DNA of 64,000 bases. Source: Hymenoscyphus infarciens. Lineage: Eukaryota > Ascomycota > Leotiomycetes > Helotiales > Helotiaceae. The position numbers and the translations under genes were made by a program. The stretch covers positions 283,195 to 347,194 of the forward strand of contig LLCB01000021.1 of assembly GCA_001414345.1 (NCBI GenBank), given 5' to 3'. Below are positions 23,225 through 34,700 of the stretch, one piece after another; the first letter of the stretch is position 1; each line of letters starts with the position of its first letter. The notes beneath the pieces were generated by a model, which worked only from the letters and a program-made list of their open reading frames with translations, ran no database searches and had not been told where the DNA came from.

Positions 23225-23704
23225 ACATTCGAGGAGTTTTGAAGTCAAATTTCAACCTTTGTTTTATCCATCTAGATAATTAAATAGTTAACTTGTTCGC
23301 GTTGTTCCGACCTTCGAAACCACTTCACCGCAAGCAACCCAGATAATTGTAATAATCGAACTTCATGGTTTTAAGTCATTTGAGTTGGTATCCTGAATTG
23401 TCCCAAGTATTCGGATTAATCACCTTGAGTTGCCCAAAAAATATGGGACAACTAGAGAGATATGCAGGTACGACCCTGAAGCAAGCGAGGATTAATTAGC
23501 AGCTAGTTTATGCGGGCAACTTATTTAGCTTGAGTTACACAAATTAAGTACCTCACCAATTCGCTTAGAGCTTCGTTGACGTCATTGACTTTCCCAAGTC
23601 TGTATCTGGACTGAAGCTAATTGCGAACACCATTGCATGGTTTAATATCCAGCAAAAAATGTGAGCTTCTTCCCCCAAAATCGTCCCTACAACCTAAACG
23701 CAAA
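23225..23704. promoter_or_regulatory. carRA-carB intergenic region with a dispersed repeat copy
   Basis: This 480-bp gap lies between two genes of the same strand and should contain the carRA 3' end and the carB promoter. A copy of the dispersed ATTGTCCCAAGT repeat occupies about 23333-23480. No other structure was seen. Confidence 0.5.
23333..23480. repeat. copy of the dispersed ~160-bp repeat
   Basis: It shares with the 16.1-kb copy the ordered words AATCGAACTTC, GAATTGTCCCAAGTATT, CACCTTG, and CAGGTACGACCCTGAAG. It lies between carRA and carB, so it interrupts the cluster promoter region. Confidence 0.6.
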
Positions 23705-25655
23705 ATGCCCTCCAAAGAAGGCCAGAAAACCGCTATCGTTGTTGGTAATTAGCTTCTTACCCCTCATTTGCAGCCCCTCCCCCCGGCAGAAATAGGAGCT
23801 AATACCCCCAAAGGAGCTGGAGTAGGAGGCATTGCGGTAGCTGCACGACTGGCGAAGGCTGGATTCAGTACTACCGTACTTGAGAAGAACGCTTTTACAG
23901 GTGGGCGTTGCTCAATCATCAATGATAAGGGCCACCGGTTTGATCAAGGGCCATCTCTCCTCCTCCTCCCGAAACTCTTCGAAGAAACTTTTTCCGATCT
24001 CGATACCTCGTTGTCCGCGGAGGGAGTTGAGCTGCTAAAATGCGAGCCAAATTACAACGTCTGGTTTGGAGATGGAGAAAGGATACAATTGAGCAGTGAC
24101 ACGGCGGTCATGAAACGGGAAATTGAGAAGGTAGAAGGCACGGATGGGTTCGAAAGATATTTGAGTTGGCTAGCAGAAGCTCATCGGCATTACGAAATCA
24201 GTGTGGTAGAAGTTCTTCACAAGAACTTTACGTCTGTATTCAACCTCTTGCGGCCTTCCTTTTTGATGAACGTGTTCAAGTTACATCCGTTTGAAAGTAT
24301 TTACTCTCGGGCTTCCAAATATTTTTATTCAGATAGGCTGAGGAGAGTAAGTCTACTTGTTTTGGTCCTTCTGCAATGAGTCAAAAATTACTTTAACTAA
24401 TTCAACAGCTGTTCTCCTTTAGCACCATGTATATGGGAATGTCACCTTTTAACGCCCCTGGGACATACTCGCTCTTGCAGTATACTGAGCTGGTCGAAGG
24501 AATTTGGTATCCAATTGGTGGCTTTCATGCGGTGGTTGCTGCTCTTGAGAAAATATGCCAACGCCATAATGTTCAAATACGTCTATCAACTCCAGTAGCT
24601 TCTCTCCTCACCTCACCAGATGGCAATACAATTGAAGGGGTGGTTACAAGTTCGGGGGAGCAACTCACAGCTGACATTACCATAATCAACGCGGACCTCG
24701 TCTGGTCTTACAATAACCTATTCCCGGCCAAAACCACGCTCGCTGCCACCAAGTCAAAAGCGACCTCCCTTACCAAACGAGCCGGGTCTTGCAGCTCCAT
24801 ATCCTTCTACTGGTCACTGTCAAAGAAAATACCCGAATTGCAAACACACAATATCTTTCTTGCGGACGAATATCGAGAGTCCTTTGATGCAATTTTCGAT
24901 CGGCAAAGCATCCCGGACGAGCCAAGTTTCTATGTCAATGTACCCTCGCGTATAGATCCCACAGCTGCACCGGAAGGGAAAGACTCCATCGTTGTTCTGG
25001 TTCCAGTTGGTCATTTGCTAAATTCAAGCTCAAGTTCCACAAATGGGAAAGGACTTCCTGAACAACTTGACTGGACCTCTCTTGTTGAAAAAGTGCGTGC
25101 CTCTGTTATCAAAACCATCGAAGCTCGCACGTCATGCGCTTCGCTCGCTCCTCTCATCACAAATGAAATTGTGAACTCGCCGCTAGACTGGGAGAGCAAG
25201 TTCAATTTGGACAAGGGATCGATTCTCGGTCTCTCTCATTCTTTCTTCAACGTGCTCGCGTTCCGTCCAAAGACCAAGGCGAAGGAGAAGAATCTCTATT
25301 TTGTGGGAGCTTCTACCCACCCAGGAACAGGTATGGTGCTCCATCCAGCCACGGAATTAATTGCTAACATGGCGAAGGAGTTCCAATCGTACTAGCCGGA
25401 GCCAAAATCACCTCGGAGCAAGTACTAAACGACTTGGGAATGGGCATTCCTTGGAACAAGGGAAATTGCATCCTAACTCAAAAGAAGAAGAAAACTCTTG
25501 ATGTCATCCAAAAGGACTATACTTTGTTAAATGACTTGGCAATTTGGATCCTTGCATTTATCGGTTTGGCTCTGACTGTGGTATATGTCAACACAGGGTT
25601 GGTTGTGCGGTGGAATTGGGAAGGGAAAAGAGAGTGGGGCGGTGCTAAGGTCTGA
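23705..25655 (+). CDS. carB: phytoene desaturase
   Basis: Four exons, 23705-23744, 23814-24346, 24409-25330 and 25378-25655, give 590 aa. The N-terminus carries the dinucleotide-binding motif VVGAGVGGIAVAARLAKAG (about 12-30), split by the first intron, and the bacterial-type desaturase pattern continues (FDQGPSLLLLP, YWSLSKKIPELQTHNIF, GASTHPGTGVP). A C-terminal hydrophobic segment (IWILAFIGLALTVVYV) is the usual membrane anchor of fungal enzymes. The FAD enzyme converts phytoene to lycopene or further to 3,4-didehydrolycopene. If the last intron (25331-25377) is retained, the frame stays open and ends at 25395 with a 17-residue altered tail, which would remove the anchor. The family is called al-1 in Neurospora and carB in Fusarium. 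Confidence 0.94.
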
Positions 25656-26864
25656 ATCTGTGATCAAATCCTTTGGTAAAAGATTCGGCAAAGATTCGGC
25701 ATTTCTTTCAACGGCTTCTTATATTATTACTTCGACTATTCTCGGACAATTGTCGCTTACTGCTTAGGAAGGTTTAGGAGAACGAAGAATCTGGGTAATT
25801 GATTCTTCTAACCCTCTGGAATAATAATTTCAATTATCCTTGTAGTAAAGCAAGTGTGCGGAGAGAAATGATGCAATCTCGAATACCCTTGTGCGAGAAA
25901 TGTCCAATTTCGAACCCTCCAGAATAATAGCACAGATACAGATGTGGTTAATTTAATGTGGTGGCAAGAGCAAGTGAGCGCTGAGTGAACATGATTTTCC
26001 TCAGTCATCAATCGGCGTTACTGGAAACATTAGAATGCTAAAGCAGCAAGTAGCAAGCCCATGTTCCAGTCTAGGCCTAAAACTCAAATTAAACTTTCCA
26101 ACTTCGAACAGCTGAGTTTTTTGAAACCACCACGTTATCGCCTAGACGCCTAGCGAGCGCTCTAGCTTCGATGTCTGTGCTTGGAAAACAAACATGAAAT
26201 GTCGATCGGTGGTCTGGGTGTCCGTCGAGGTGTTGCTCGCTGGGGCCCATTGTTTCTTGGCAACCCCAGACAGATCTCTTCGCTTACGGCAAAAAAAAGG
26301 GGAGCCCCGAGCTGATAGGTATTCAGCTCCATCCCTGTACATAACTACCACTCGTCAGCGAGAATTGTATGCAGATGGCTTTCGCGATCCTCCACTAAAT
26401 CATATGCCGAACCATCTTGATCCTTCTAGTCAGGGCAGGACGATCCTCCGACTCATCCGACGTGTCCATGTCTTTCTGATTGCAAGTACTTACTAGTAGT
26501 CTGATTGTCTTCTGATGTCACCCGAAATCTCCGCGGGGGGGGGGGGGGGGGAAGGGGTTTTTTTTTGGGATTTCCGGGGAAACCCTGTTCCCCTTTGGGG
26601 CCCAAAAGCCCAGGCCCCAGGGAAAAAGGGATTTTTTTTTTCTTTTCCCCCCCTTCTTTCAATTTGTGGGGCGGGGAAATAAAAGTTTTGCCCCCACCCG
26701 AGTTTTTTTTAAGGTTTTTAAGCTTTTCCCACTTCGGTTCGTGTTTCTTGTTTATATACCAAACCTGTGCTCCCCTCTCTCTTCCTCACTCTTGTTGTTT
26801 GGAACTACATCTATACTTGCTTACATATACCCTTCCGTTCGAATTTCATATTCAATCAACCAAA
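25656..26864. promoter_or_regulatory. upstream region of the opsin gene, partly suspect sequence
   Basis: The 1.2-kb gap holds the carB 3' end and the opsin promoter. I find no gene. The part from about 26535 to 26720 looks like corrupt sequence, so promoter motifs there should not be trusted. The last 90 bases before the ATG are C/T-rich, as in the other leaders. Confidence 0.5.
26535..26720. other. probable low-quality or artefactual sequence patch
   Basis: A run of 17 G (26535-26551) is followed by ~170 bases made almost wholly of homopolymer blocks (TTTTTTTTT, GGGG, AAA, CCCC, CCCCCCC, TTTTTTTTTT). This is the pattern of read-end base calling after a slippage run rather than of fungal DNA. 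It sits in the opsin promoter. A true low-complexity region is possible but less likely. Confidence 0.6.
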
Positions 26865-28057
26865 ATGGCGGACACTTTAGGCTTGGAGAAGCGAAGGAAT
26901 GACGCTCTCCACGTCAATCAAAACCTCTTCACCTACCCGCAGTCATCTAATATCAACATTACCACGTGAGTTAAGATCGTCACTCTCTGTCTTCCCACTC
27001 TAATTTTCTCTCCAGACATGGATCGGACGTGTATTGGGCCATCACGGCGGTGATGGGTTTGGCTACCCTTATCATTCTTGCGTGGAGTTTTACCATTCCC
27101 CGAAGAACCAGAATATTCCACTACATCACCGCATCAATAACCCTCGTCGCTTGTATCGCATACTTCACCATGGTACGAGTAGTTCAATCTCCCGTTTGGC
27201 AGTTCACCAGCTCACTATCATAGGCCTCCAATTTGGGATATGCAGCAATCGAAGTCGAGTTCAAGCGTAGCAATCACAAGGTCTCTGGACTCTACCGAGA
27301 GATCTTTTATGTACGATATATTGACTGGTTCGTCACCACGCCAGTAAGTTTTTCCTCCCTCCCACACAGCAGCAACAATTCTAACTTTCCGCAGCTTCTC
27401 CTCCTAGATCTCTTGTTGACCGCCGGTCTCCCCTGGCCCACGATCTTGTACACAATCCTTCTCGACGAAGTAATGATCATCACTGGTCTCGTCGGAGCAC
27501 TCGTGGCGACAAGATACAAATGGGGTTACTTCGTATTCGCCATGATGGCCCTCTTCCTTATTGCATGGAACGTTATGTGGGTTGGCCGAAAGCACGCTCG
27601 TGCTCTCGGACCAGTCGTCGGAAAGACGTACATGAACTGCGGTGTGCTCACCATGTTCTTGTGGTTCTTGTACCCAATTGCTTGGGGGCTCTCAGAGGGT
27701 AAATAACGTGGATCCACACTATTTCGTGGATAAGTAAACTGACGGTAACCTCAGGTGGTAATGTCATCGCACCAGATTCGGAGGCTGCATTCTACGCCAC
27801 ACTAGACGTGTTGGCGAAAGTGGGCTTTGGGTAAGTCCTCTTTTGATCCTTACCCAACAATTATTTCTAATCTTTCATGCAGTTTCATGCTTCTCCTCGG
27901 CCACAGAAATATCGACCCGGCTACTTTGGGTATTCACATCCGCGATTATGACGATGATATGCCAGTACACAATAAAGAGCATTTTGGCGGTCCAGCTGCT
28001 GCACAAAACACAACAGGAGTTGCTGAAACTGGGGTTGCGACTGGTTCCTCAGTCTAG
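26865..28057 (+). CDS. carO: microbial rhodopsin, CarO-type light-driven proton pump
   Basis: Six exons (26865-26965, 27016-27172, 27224-27343, 27395-27698, 27755-27830, 27883-28057) give 310 aa with seven hydrophobic helices. The retinal Schiff-base lysine is K249 in DVLAKVGFG. Helix C reads YVRYIDWFVTTP-LLLLD: D120, T124 and D131 align with D85, T89 and D96 of bacteriorhodopsin at identical spacing, and D245 with D212. The acceptor and donor Asp are thus both present, which predicts an outward proton pump like Fusarium CarO. Neurospora NOP-1 has Glu at the donor position. The tail after helix G is short and polar. The gene lies downstream of the desaturase, and carX in the same cluster would supply the retinal. 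Confidence 0.94.
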
Positions 28058-28382
28058 ACCAGTAAAGGATATTCCAAGTTAATGGGTTCTGGGAGATGTA
28101 CAGTAGGAAAGTTTCAAGCATTCGAGGCGCTTGAGATAGAGCATGTATGAAACTTTTAATTTTTTTTTGCTACTTGTCAGGTATCTCTGATCCATGAGCA
28201 ACATCTCAATCTTTGTTATTTCCACCATCAAATGTACAGTCGAAAAAAGAAGAGTTGCAAGTCACCGCATTTAAATGCAAATAACAGATTAATCACCACC
28301 CGTTTCCAGAATGATGCAACTCAAGGCTGTGATCGTGACCTGAAAAGAAAAGAAGAAAAACGTGGACAAACAGGAGAAGGTT
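28058..28382. other. convergent 3' ends of opsin and helicase genes
   Basis: This 325-bp gap lies between two converging stop codons and should contain both polyadenylation regions. A poly-T run (28160-28167) is the only feature noted. Confidence 0.4.
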
Positions 28383-30710
28383 TTACCATCCGGAAGTTTC
28401 GCCAGCATCAGCTGAGTCACCTTGGGCACCCCAGCCGCCAGCGTCGCCAGCAGTATCTTCATTTCCCCAACCACCACCGCCAGCATCGGCATCCTCTCCA
28501 TGCTCTTCCTCCTCGGCCTCGAACTGCAATTTGGCAACATCACCATCCCAATTCTCAGGCATGTGCTCTTGCAAGAAATCAGGAACCTCCTGCTTGGTCT
28601 CAAGAAGGGTCTTGACCAGAACAGGGGCAATATCGGCATCACGATCATTGTAGAACGACGTAGCAAGGCCATGATTGCCAATACGACCAGTTCGACCTGT
28701 TTCAGTCAGCGATTACCCGGCTCATCTGGGAGAATGAAGCTCGATTGTCCTACTTCCGCTGGGACAATGATACAGGAAAAAGGGGGCTGGCTTACCGATG
28801 CGGTGCATATACTCCTCAATTCCTCCGAACTGCATCGATGGCATATCCAAGTTGATTACATGGGTAACAGACGTGATATCCAAGCCTCGGGCAGAAACAC
28901 CAGTGGCAATCAAGATAGGACATTTTCCGGTTCTGAAAGCACGAAGACTGTCCTCACGCTCACGTTGAGTACGACCAGAGTGCATGCTGGTACATGGCAT
29001 GCTGCAGTTGAATAGATAGTCACTGTCAATATTAGCATTGTATGAAACCACCCAAGTCAGAAAACTTACTCTGTCTCGTCACAGGCGCGCTTACTGTTGA
29101 CAAAGATGATGGTTCGCGTGGGAGGCATCGACATCAAAAGGTCAAACAAAGCCTGTCGCTTCTGAGAAGGCTCGACGAAGATCACCTTTTGCTCAATGTT
29201 GGAGTGGGTACTGCCAGCACGACCGACACGGATAATGCAGTGGTCAGCCGAAAGGTGTTCCTCGGCCAACTTCAAGATTTGCTTGGGGAAAGTTGCCGAG
29301 AACAAGAGGTACTTAATATTACCGGTCTCCTGATCTGCATGAAATGTTAGCCAAGGTCATTGTATCAGGCAAAATTGGAAAATGGGATTCAATTGTTCCA
29401 AAATGCATGGAAGAATGAAGCGAAATGTAAAAAAGTTTGGGAATGAATCCAATTGCTCCAAAGAGGAAGCGGAAAGGGAAGTGGTTGTCAATGAGAGTGG
29501 GGATATCAGAGATATTACTTACTGCCGCCAGTCATGATCTTCTGCATCTCTGTGTCCCAATCAGAGTGCAGCATCTCATCGGCCTCATCGATGACCATGT
29601 ATCTCAAACGGTGAAGAGACAGAACGGTTGGGCGATCAATGAAGTCGCAGAGACGACCTGGGGTGGCGATAAGGACATCACATCCCTTGGAAACCTGCTG
29701 CAACTATCCAACGCGAATTAGAGAGTGTTGATGAGAGGTGGAAGCAAACTTACTTGTTCAACGACTGGACCACCTCCGTAAATGACACATGGGCGAAGCA
29801 TGGTGCGGTAACAGAATCGGCGAGCCTCGTCGAAGATTTGGGTGGCCAACTCACGGCTTGGAGCAACGATGAGTACCAAGGGCTCAGCGCGAACTGCGGG
29901 AGAGACACCAGGTTCAAGAAGGGCAGGGTTTGGACGAGGTGCCGCGAGCTTCTTTGCCTTGCCCATCAACTTGGACAAGATTGGAATCAAGAAGGCTGCA
30001 GTCTTGCCAGACCCTGGGTGTTCAAGTCAGTAAAACGACCGCAGGGTGTTGTGAACAACAAGAGACATACCGGTTTGAGCACAAGCAACAAGATCGTAGC
30101 CTCTGAAAACGGCCGGGAAGGTGTATGCCTGGATGGGAGTAGGTACCTCGTAGCCTGCAAGCTTGACGTTCTCAAGCATGACGGGGTGGAGGCCGGCGTC
30201 AGCAAAGTTGAGGCAGGGCTGAATTCGAGTGACAGACTCCTGGATGACCTTAATCTCGGCGATGCTAGCAACGGGTCAGTCAATGATCGATGGGATGCAG
30301 TGGATGACTTACTTCTTGAAATCGATTCCGGACTTGACATGGAGATTACTGCCAAACAGTTGTTTCTCGAGAGCCTCCATGGGAGGGCCAACGTCTCCAA
30401 ACTCCCCATGAGGAAACTCATACACAGCGGCGTTGCTTGCCCACTCACCAGGTCGTAGGCCACCAACAGCATCAAATTCCTCTTCGCCAGCGCCAGTGGT
30501 AGTCCCCTCACCGGTCTCCTCGCCGGCAACAAGGCCATCGGCGATCTCCTTGTTTGTCTTGTTGTATTGGGCGTAGTCGTAACCTTGCTTTTGGACCCAG
30601 CCATGCTCCTGAGGAGTCTTGGTTGGTTGTTCAGGGTTGTCACCAGAGGTTTGGACCTCAGTGGCCTCTGGGAGGGCTTCAGCCATGTCGGTGGTTCCCC
30701 AAGCAGACAT
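28383..30710 (-). CDS. DEAD-box ATP-dependent RNA helicase (DED1/VASA-like)
   Basis: Seven coding exons on the minus strand (30710-30313, 30264-30071, 30013-29754, 29703-29523, 29334-29070, 29022-28796, 28696-28383) join in frame and give 612 aa. All helicase motifs are seen: PTPIQ, AQTGSGKT (195-202), PSRELA, TPGR, DEAD (323-326), SAT (357-359), ARGLD and HRIGRTGR (506-513). The N-terminal 130 residues are acidic and disordered. The C-terminus is Gly/Trp/Asp-rich (GGGGWGNED). DEADEML instead of DED1's DEADRMLDMGFEP places it near, but not in, the DED1 group. It unwinds or remodels RNA; the target is unknown. The introns at 29522-29335 (188 nt) and 28795-28697 (99 nt) are longer than the rest and carry repeat copies. 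At least two more introns lie in the 5' leader. Confidence 0.9.
28702..28790. repeat. repeat-family copy inside the last intron of the helicase gene
   Basis: The intron contains GATTACCCGG ... GGGAGAATGAAGCTCGATTGTCC ... GGGACAATGATAC-type sequence in that order. The same arrangement is seen in the 5'-leader intron (30836-30900). This copy fills most of the 99-nt intron. Confidence 0.5.
29370..29465. repeat. repeat-family copy inside the fourth intron of the helicase gene
   Basis: The intron carries two related half-units, GGGATTCAATTGTTCCAAAA and GGGAATGAATCCAATTGCTCC, with GGAAGAATGAAGC between them. It explains why this intron is 188 nt while its neighbours are near 50 nt. Confidence 0.45.
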
Positions 30711-30824
30711 GATGGGATGGTATGGAAGTCTGTAGGTGGAAGACGAGAGTCAGCATATGCAAGATGGTGAAGTGTGGTTGAAGGTGAAGGAGGGTAGGGA
30801 TCGAAGATGAGGAAGCACTTCAAC

Positions 30825-30950
30825 TTCAGTTGGGACAATTGAGATTGATTACCCAACACGTTTGGAATAATGAAGCTAGATTATCCAATTTAAACTGACG
30901 CCATGGGATTGATTGTCCGAAAGGTTTGGAACCATGAAGTTTGGGAATGA
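30825..30950. repeat. repeat-family copy in the helicase 5'-leader intron
   Basis: Two related units follow each other: GGGACAATTGAGATTGATTA with CCCAACACGTTTGGAATAATG, and GGGATTGATTGTCCGAAAGG with TTTGGAACCATGAAG. They resemble the intronic copies at 28.7 and 29.4 kb and the start of the 16.1-kb intergenic copy. Confidence 0.5.
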
Positions 30951-31125
30951 GGTACGAAAGGGTGATGATGTGTTGAAGAGGTTACTTACTTTGGATGTGG
31001 ATGTGTGTTGAAGATCGAACCGCGAAGGTGCGCGAAGAGAGGATCACACGAAGCCGGATGGGGCTTGTTTGTGGGCTAACTAGAAGAGAGTTAGCAGATT
31101 GCGTTGATAGATTGAAGATGACGGA

Positions 31126-31204
31126 TGGGAGATGGGAGATGGGAGATGGGAGATGGGAGATGGGAGATGAGAAGGTTGACGATTGATGATTGATGATTGA
31201 TGAC
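31126..31204. repeat. minisatellite (GGGAGAT)n followed by (GATTGAT)n
   Basis: GGGAGAT is repeated perfectly about six times in a row, then after 20 bases GATTGAT-type units repeat three times. The tract lies in the probable upstream leader intron of the helicase gene. Confidence 0.85.
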
Positions 31205-31589
31205 TTGAAGCTGAGGACTCGAGGTCGCGACCGCGACCACCGCAACGAAGGCGGTGGTGATGAGGAGGGAAGGGAGGAGACTTACATCTTGAGGATATCA
31301 AGATGATATCCTGGGTGTGGGGAGAGGTCGGAGGAGGAATAGACTTATGCCTAAACCTGAGAGGTTGTGATTGTGGGATAGGGAGGGTGGTTGAAAGAGG
31401 GATGTTTGTGGAAGAAGGCAGGTGTGAGTTGAGGTATAAGTACACTTCGAGGTTCGAGGGGAGGTATCCGTCGTTCCTGCCTCTCCACTCTCGACCAATC
31501 TGGGCTTGGCACCCACCCGACAGCACCCCCCTCGTTCAAGCGGCGAGACGTACCTGCCTTGTCCCAACTTCGTAGAGTAATTCAAAGCA

Positions 31590-31745
31590 TTAACCCAAAT
31601 GGCCTGGGACAATGGTGCTCATTGTTCGAAAAGACCTAGGGTAATATTCTAAATTGTCCCAAGTCTGTAGGTTGGGTTTCTCAAAATATGCCAAAGGGTT
31701 TGGTTGAACAATGAGAGAGATAAGTAGGTACAAACGAAGCAGTTG
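31590..31745. repeat. copy of the dispersed ~160-bp repeat
   Basis: It contains ACCCAAATGGCCTGGGACAA, CATTGTTCGAA, AAATTGTCCCAAGTCTGTAG and AGTAGGTACAAACGAAGCAG, in the same order as the copies at 16.1 and 23.4 kb. Confidence 0.6.
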
Positions 31746-34700
31746 CGGCCGCTTTACAAGGCCGTTTTTGGAAAAGTAGAAGCAGCGTTGGTGTTGACCA
31801 AAGTGATGAACGGCAGTCCACCTCTTGAACTCCAAGGGGCAGCAATGACTCAGCACCAAGGTATCTTGTAGAAGACAGTCAAGTAAATATGTTTACAACT
31901 TGAGCGTCACCGTGAGCAGAAACAGCTGCTTCTCTCCCCTCTTCAATGGAACTTCTGCGGTGGTGGCATCTCAATGCCGCTTTTGCAACATGCTCTCTCT
32001 CCAAAGCGAGGCTGACAGTAGAGAGGGAGGGGGAGAAGATTGAACCGCTTCACCGGGCCCCTTCAGCTTCGAGGATCTACTGACGGTGACTTGGAGCAAG
32101 AAGTCAAAAGCCGGGCTTGAAGCGCCCGATAGCGGTAGGTATTGCAGGTTTGTAGGAGCACCTCGATCCTCCAAGGCAAAGCCGCCAGCTAATGAAGGCA
32201 GCAAGACCAGACCGGAACTCGACTCACTTCCTCAACAAGAGACGATTTTGGACTGGCACACCATCTTAGATACGACATGCGGCTAGCTGCCAGCAACTCT
32301 CCTTGACGAAAGAGATCCAACAAAGATTTACGGTAGCAGCTCGACATCTCCCCCATAAAACTCCCGTTCGTATAGCCGACCAACAGAACAAAAGTGGCAT
32401 TCGTGGGCAAGGATACGAATTGCAGGTCATCTTCTCGCTTGCCCGCGCGCAAGCTTCGTAGAGGTTCTGGACAATGGAATTGCCAAGGTACGCAAAGAGA
32501 TGCTGGAGGGAATGGCAGACGAGCAACTGACTTTGGAAAGCCAGGAAACCCCCCCCCCCCCCCCCCCCCGACACAGCCGACCCTATGCATCCGATGGCCG
32601 CAAGAGGTAGATGGCACAGTACCTGATTGATAGAAGTTGAAAAGGAAATGACAAAAGCAGAGAAGGCTTCAATTGGAAGAGCGGAGAGTATTCAGACCAA
32701 GGCACAGGAAGATAACTTCAAATATCCCCTCCAAATAAGCTTCGTCTATTCCAAGAACCAACGGGTATCTCTAGGTCGATAATTGCCTTCCAAGTTTCCT
32801 AGAGAACGAAGAACGGGTATTATCCCACCTGGTCATCCGAGACGACAATAAGATAGGACACCGGGTTGAACAAAGGTCTTTTACAAATGCCTGGGAATAC
32901 AACCCCGCAAGTCAGAAAATAGCCATGCCCTTGAGTAGGAACTTTATATAATTACAATAGATATTCAGTCGGCTAACACGGACTCCGCTATTCTCTTCTA
33001 CTTCGGAACCCCTTCTTCTCGCCGAGCTTCAACAATTCGACGAGTTCCAAAGGGGTTCCACGGCGTATATCATTAACTATACAAAGTTTCTTAGTTGGAT
33101 GGAGTATCGTGGATGTTTCTGGGCAGCCACAGCACCCATTAAACATCGGCAATGCTATGTCCCAGCAAGAAAGCTTGCGTAGAAAGTGAATACTTTCCCA
33201 CACTTCGAAGAGGAGAGCAGGCTGCTGAACCTGGGCCTGTTTGTATGGAAGAAGATATATAGTAAAGGATCATCTTCCTCTTTATAGACCAAGGACATAA
33301 GTAAACGGAGTTGGTACACCTCCCGAGAAGCTCCAACCACCAAAGAGGGTTGGAATTCATGTCGGGCACGAAAGCTGGCCAAATAGGATACCGCTCCTAA
33401 ATTGTGTGGAGCAAAGTCGGAGAATAAGAATTCATTCTTTCGTTTCTCCTAACTTGTCCATGCAATTGTAGACGCGGACTAGCCCCTTGAGCTCAAGCGT
33501 ACGAACCGACACGAATTCCGATGCCCTCTGCCCTACCGTAACGGGGTAGAGATGGACAAGACTTAGATATGAACTATAAGCTAGAATGCGAAGATATAGA
33601 ACCTTACACTCTCAATACTACCACCAGCACGCGTCCTTCTCTCCTGCTCCTGCTCTCTCGTTTCTTCGCTGCTCCATAATCACCTTGATGGGGAGTGACA
33701 CAAAGGGAGTTCGTTGCTCAAACCATATATGCCTCGAAGTTTGGGCAGCAGTATATCAGTAGTCAAGTAAGGGTTATCGTTTCCTTTCTTGTGGTGCTTG
33801 TGGTTTTGAAAACTCCTTTCAGAGTTGTTGATTTGACCTCGGAGAGTGTTTGATTGAAGAGTCATGTCGTTGAGGTCAGCTAATATAACTTACAAGCAAC
33901 GGAACATTTCAGTGAGTTTCTCCGATTGGCCCTGCTCCACCATCTGGCAAGCTGAAGCCGGTGTTTATCCAGAATTGGCTGCACACATTCACATACAACC
34001 TCACCGTCCCAAAATCAATCAACAACAGGAAGAACATCATGAGAGGCTCAAATCATTAGGCAAAATCTGGTTCAGGGTTCAATAATTCTGTTCAAATGCT
34101 AATCAAGTAAACATTAGTGTGAAAAATATAACGCCAAAACACTTCATCCCACCTCACCTACAAAGAAAACCCTAGAACGAGTCGAAGGCATCACCAGGAA
34201 AGCATGTAGTTGGAGAGAGAGTCCATCAACTTGTGAATCTTGTCTTGGCAGAAGATGTTAGGGATGGCAGAGCGTGGCATACGGTAGGCAGCATGGATAT
34301 TGGGGTACACAGGCAGGGAGAACACACTGGTGGTGGCAGCTGGAGCCTGGAAACAGCGGCTTTTGATCACCCTCAGAAGATGGGCGATTGAAGGGGCACT
34401 TAGTGGCTTTCATTGTTGCTAATTTCTTGGTATAATCTACATTGAACAATTGCTTTGATTGTTCCTCGTAAATTAAACTAGCAAGTTTGAACAACGAGAG
34501 CCACCAAATTCCTCTTTTATTTTCCCCCGTCTTATCTCAGGGTAGATAAACATCCTCGACCGGGTCCAAAGCGATATGGAGGACCTGTGTGGAGTGGAGG
34601 GCGGTGTTACAAAAATCGAGGAGGAAGCTCTGCTGCTTGGAATTTACAATGCCCCTTATTTCAAGAGATTTGAAGTACAATACATTGCTCTCCGGGCCTT

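Larger units (their letters stand above)
30711..31610 (-). promoter_or_regulatory. 5' leader of the helicase gene with two probable UTR introns
   Basis: On the minus strand a GTAAGT donor at 30989 pairs with a CCACCTACAG acceptor at 30730, just before the ATG, giving a 260-nt leader intron. A second GTAAGT donor at 31285 pairs with CTAACTCTCTTCTAG at 31080, giving a 206-nt intron with a clear branch sequence. The downstream intron contains two repeat-family units and the upstream one contains the minisatellite at 31126-31204. Leader introns of this size are common in highly expressed fungal genes. The transcription start would be upstream of 31290. Confidence 0.55.

Noticed and set aside
31126..31204. 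Telomere-like or CRISPR-like repeat
   Set aside because: The 7-bp unit GGGAGAT is a simple minisatellite without spacers and is not the fungal TTAGGG telomere repeat.
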